Assembly: GCA_022561955.1 (NCBI GenBank)
Contig: JADFQF010000081.1
Coordinates: forward strand, 1-6,585
DNA: 6,585 nucleotides
Direction: 5' to 3'
DNA from: Chloroflexota bacterium
Lineage (GTDB): Bacteria; Chloroflexota; Dehalococcoidia; SAR202; UBA11138
Shown here: positions 5,596 to 6,585 of the stretch, in pieces
Numbering within the stretch: the first letter of the stretch is position 1
Layout of the letters: each line of letters begins with the position of its first letter
Made by a program: the position numbers and the translations under genes
The notes under the pieces: generated by a model
What the model was told of the DNA's origin: nothing
The model's database searches: none
The model's input: the letters and a program-made list of their open reading frames with translations, nothing else

Positions 5596-6585
5596 TTGTA
5601 CATCGTAATAACTTATGCCCTTAGCCTGATGCTGATCCTCTCGACGTTCTTTTTGATGGGACGGGAGATGTTCGTCACGTTCGTTAGCGTGACGGAGGGA
5701 TTCGAAGCCCAACTGATTCGGTTGGAGAAGAGGTCGAACACTGGCATAGCCGGGCCTTTCGGGCTCGAAGTCACCGAGGCCTCAACGGTCGATATTATTA
5801 TTTCCAACATCGGTGACGAGCCCCTTTCCAAGTTCGAAGACTGGAACGTAATCTTCGAGCTTCAGGACTCCAGTAGTCTCAGTTTCGCGTACCTTGTCTA
5901 TACCGAAGACGCCTCACCGGGCGCCAACGAATGGACGGTCAACGGAGTCTACAGGGACGCCTCTACGCTTTTGGCCGAGGTCGTAGACCCCAACATACTG
6001 AATCCGGGCGAGGAGATGATAATCAGGGCCAACCCCTCTCCATCGGTCGTGACGGGCTATTACGAGAGGGCGATCTTCTCCACACCAAACGGCATCACCA
6101 CGAAGGTCGTATTCAGGGTCGGGGCGACTCTGTACGTCGCGGACAGCAGCGACGCCCTGGCATATAAGTACAACGATGCAGGGACCTGGAAGGGGTCTGA
6201 GTTCCTCATCCTGGATAACGGCGCCGCGGCGGGCATCACCACCGACGACACGGACTTCTGGACGACCGATCTCATAGACGATCTGGCCTATAAATACGCA
6301 TCCAACTTTGTTGCCGGCGGCAACTGGGCCCAGGACGCGGCTAATGCGGACGGCGCGGGCATTACCACCGACGGCGCCAACATTTGGATCGTCGATGATG
6401 CCGACGATACCGTCTACAAGTACGACATGACGGGCGTGTCGGACTCCAGCTTTTCGCTCACGGGAGCCAGTTCGACGCCCGTCGGCATCACGACGAACGG
6501 GTCGAATATCTGGGTCGTGGAATCCGATACCTTGAAGGCATACAAGTACGACATGGCGGGCGCGCTGGACTCCAGCTCCTCCCTA
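5596..6585 (+). CDS. Membrane-anchored archaellum FlaF/FlaG-like protein with C-terminal beta-propeller repeats (partial)
   Basis: The frame is open without a stop from 5596 to the window edge (330 codons seen) and is cut off by that edge. Residues ~3-22 form an uncharged hydrophobic membrane segment, followed by R23 and an amphipathic stretch (TFVSVTEGFEAQLIRLEKR, 28-46) like the N-terminal helix of archaellin-type proteins. Residues ~55-175 look like a beta-sandwich: DIIISNIGDEPL (66-77), EWTV (112-115), ILNPGEEMIIR (134-144) and FSTPNGIT (161-168). I know this pattern from FlaF/FlaG-like and archaellin-like proteins of archaea and some Chloroflexota, where FlaF/FlaG link the filament to the cell envelope. 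From 179 on, 42-residue repeats resembling beta-propeller blades begin. No KR-G type prepilin cleavage site precedes the anchor, so it probably stays membrane-bound. A surface anchoring or binding role is inferred. No archaellum motor gene is in the window, so a non-motility surface protein is equally possible. Confidence 0.72.
   Translation, partial: MYIVITYALSLMLILSTFFLMGREMFVTFVSVTEGFEAQLIRLEKRSNTGIAGPFGLEVTEASTVDIIISNIGDEPLSKFEDWNVIFELQDSSSLSFAYLVYTEDASPGANEWTVNGVYRDASTLLAEVVDPNILNPGEEMIIRANPSPSVVTGYYERAIFSTPNGITTKVVFRVGATLYVADSSDALAYKYNDAGTWKGSEFLILDNGAAAGITTDDTDFWTTDLIDDLAYKYASNFVAGGNWAQDAANADGAGITTDGANIWIVDDADDTVYKYDMTGVSDSSFSLTGASSTPVGITTNGSNIWVVESDTLKAYKYDMAGALDSSSSL
6130..6585 (+). 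repeat. Tandem 126-base (42-residue) repeats, three full units and one partial
   Basis: Units start at 6130, 6256, 6382 and 6508; the fourth is cut by the window edge. Landmarks recur at exactly 42 residues with no insertion or deletion: (A/V)YKY at residues 189, 231, 273 and 315, and GITT at 213, 255 and 297. An aromatic strand (LYVAD, FWTTD, IWIVD, IWVVE) opens each unit. This resembles the blades of NHL/SMP-30-like beta-propellers. Units three and four are also close at DNA level: bases 6415-6450 and 6541-6576 agree at 32 of 36 positions, suggesting a recent duplication or gene conversion, whereas the first two are more diverged. Confidence 0.85.

Overview
The window looks like chromosomal DNA of a free-living bacterium with moderately high GC. 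Three things point to Chloroflexota, possibly the SAR202/Dehalococcoidia side. The RNase II is of the winged-helix type that I associate with Cyanobacteria, Deinococcus and Chloroflexota. A membrane-anchored protein carries an archaellum FlaF/FlaG-like domain, and archaellum parts are known in some Chloroflexota. Gene starts carry bacterial-style Shine-Dalgarno sites. The taxonomic call is an inference from protein recognition, not a measurement. No rRNA, tRNA, CRISPR array, transposase or integrase was seen.

Layout. Positions 1-387 hold no convincing gene. A 489-residue two-domain enzyme lies at 388-1857 on the minus strand: an N-terminal HAD-type phosphatase domain fused to a C-terminal glycerophosphodiesterase/FAM151-like barrel. 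An unusually long gap (1858-2681, about 820 bases) without a gene follows, with only weak promoter-like and hairpin signals. A receiver-domain response regulator (2682-3197, plus) without a DNA-binding domain comes next. It converges on an RNase II/R-family exoribonuclease (3303-5348, minus) with a complete RNB active site. Across a 247-base divergent intergenic region a long plus-strand reading frame starts with a non-ATG codon at 5596. It is still open at the window end (6585), so it is easily missed.

That last frame is the most interesting item. It encodes an N-terminal membrane anchor, then a beta-sandwich-like region resembling archaellum FlaF/FlaG or archaellin-type proteins, then tandem repeats of exactly 42 residues that look like beta-propeller blades, truncated by the window. 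No pathway can be drawn among the genes. They are on alternating strands, none forms an operon with another, and no kinase partner for the regulator or archaellum motor gene is in view. The RNase is a housekeeping RNA-turnover enzyme, the HAD fusion may process a phosphodiester and then a phosphomonoester, and the last protein is probably exposed on the cell surface.
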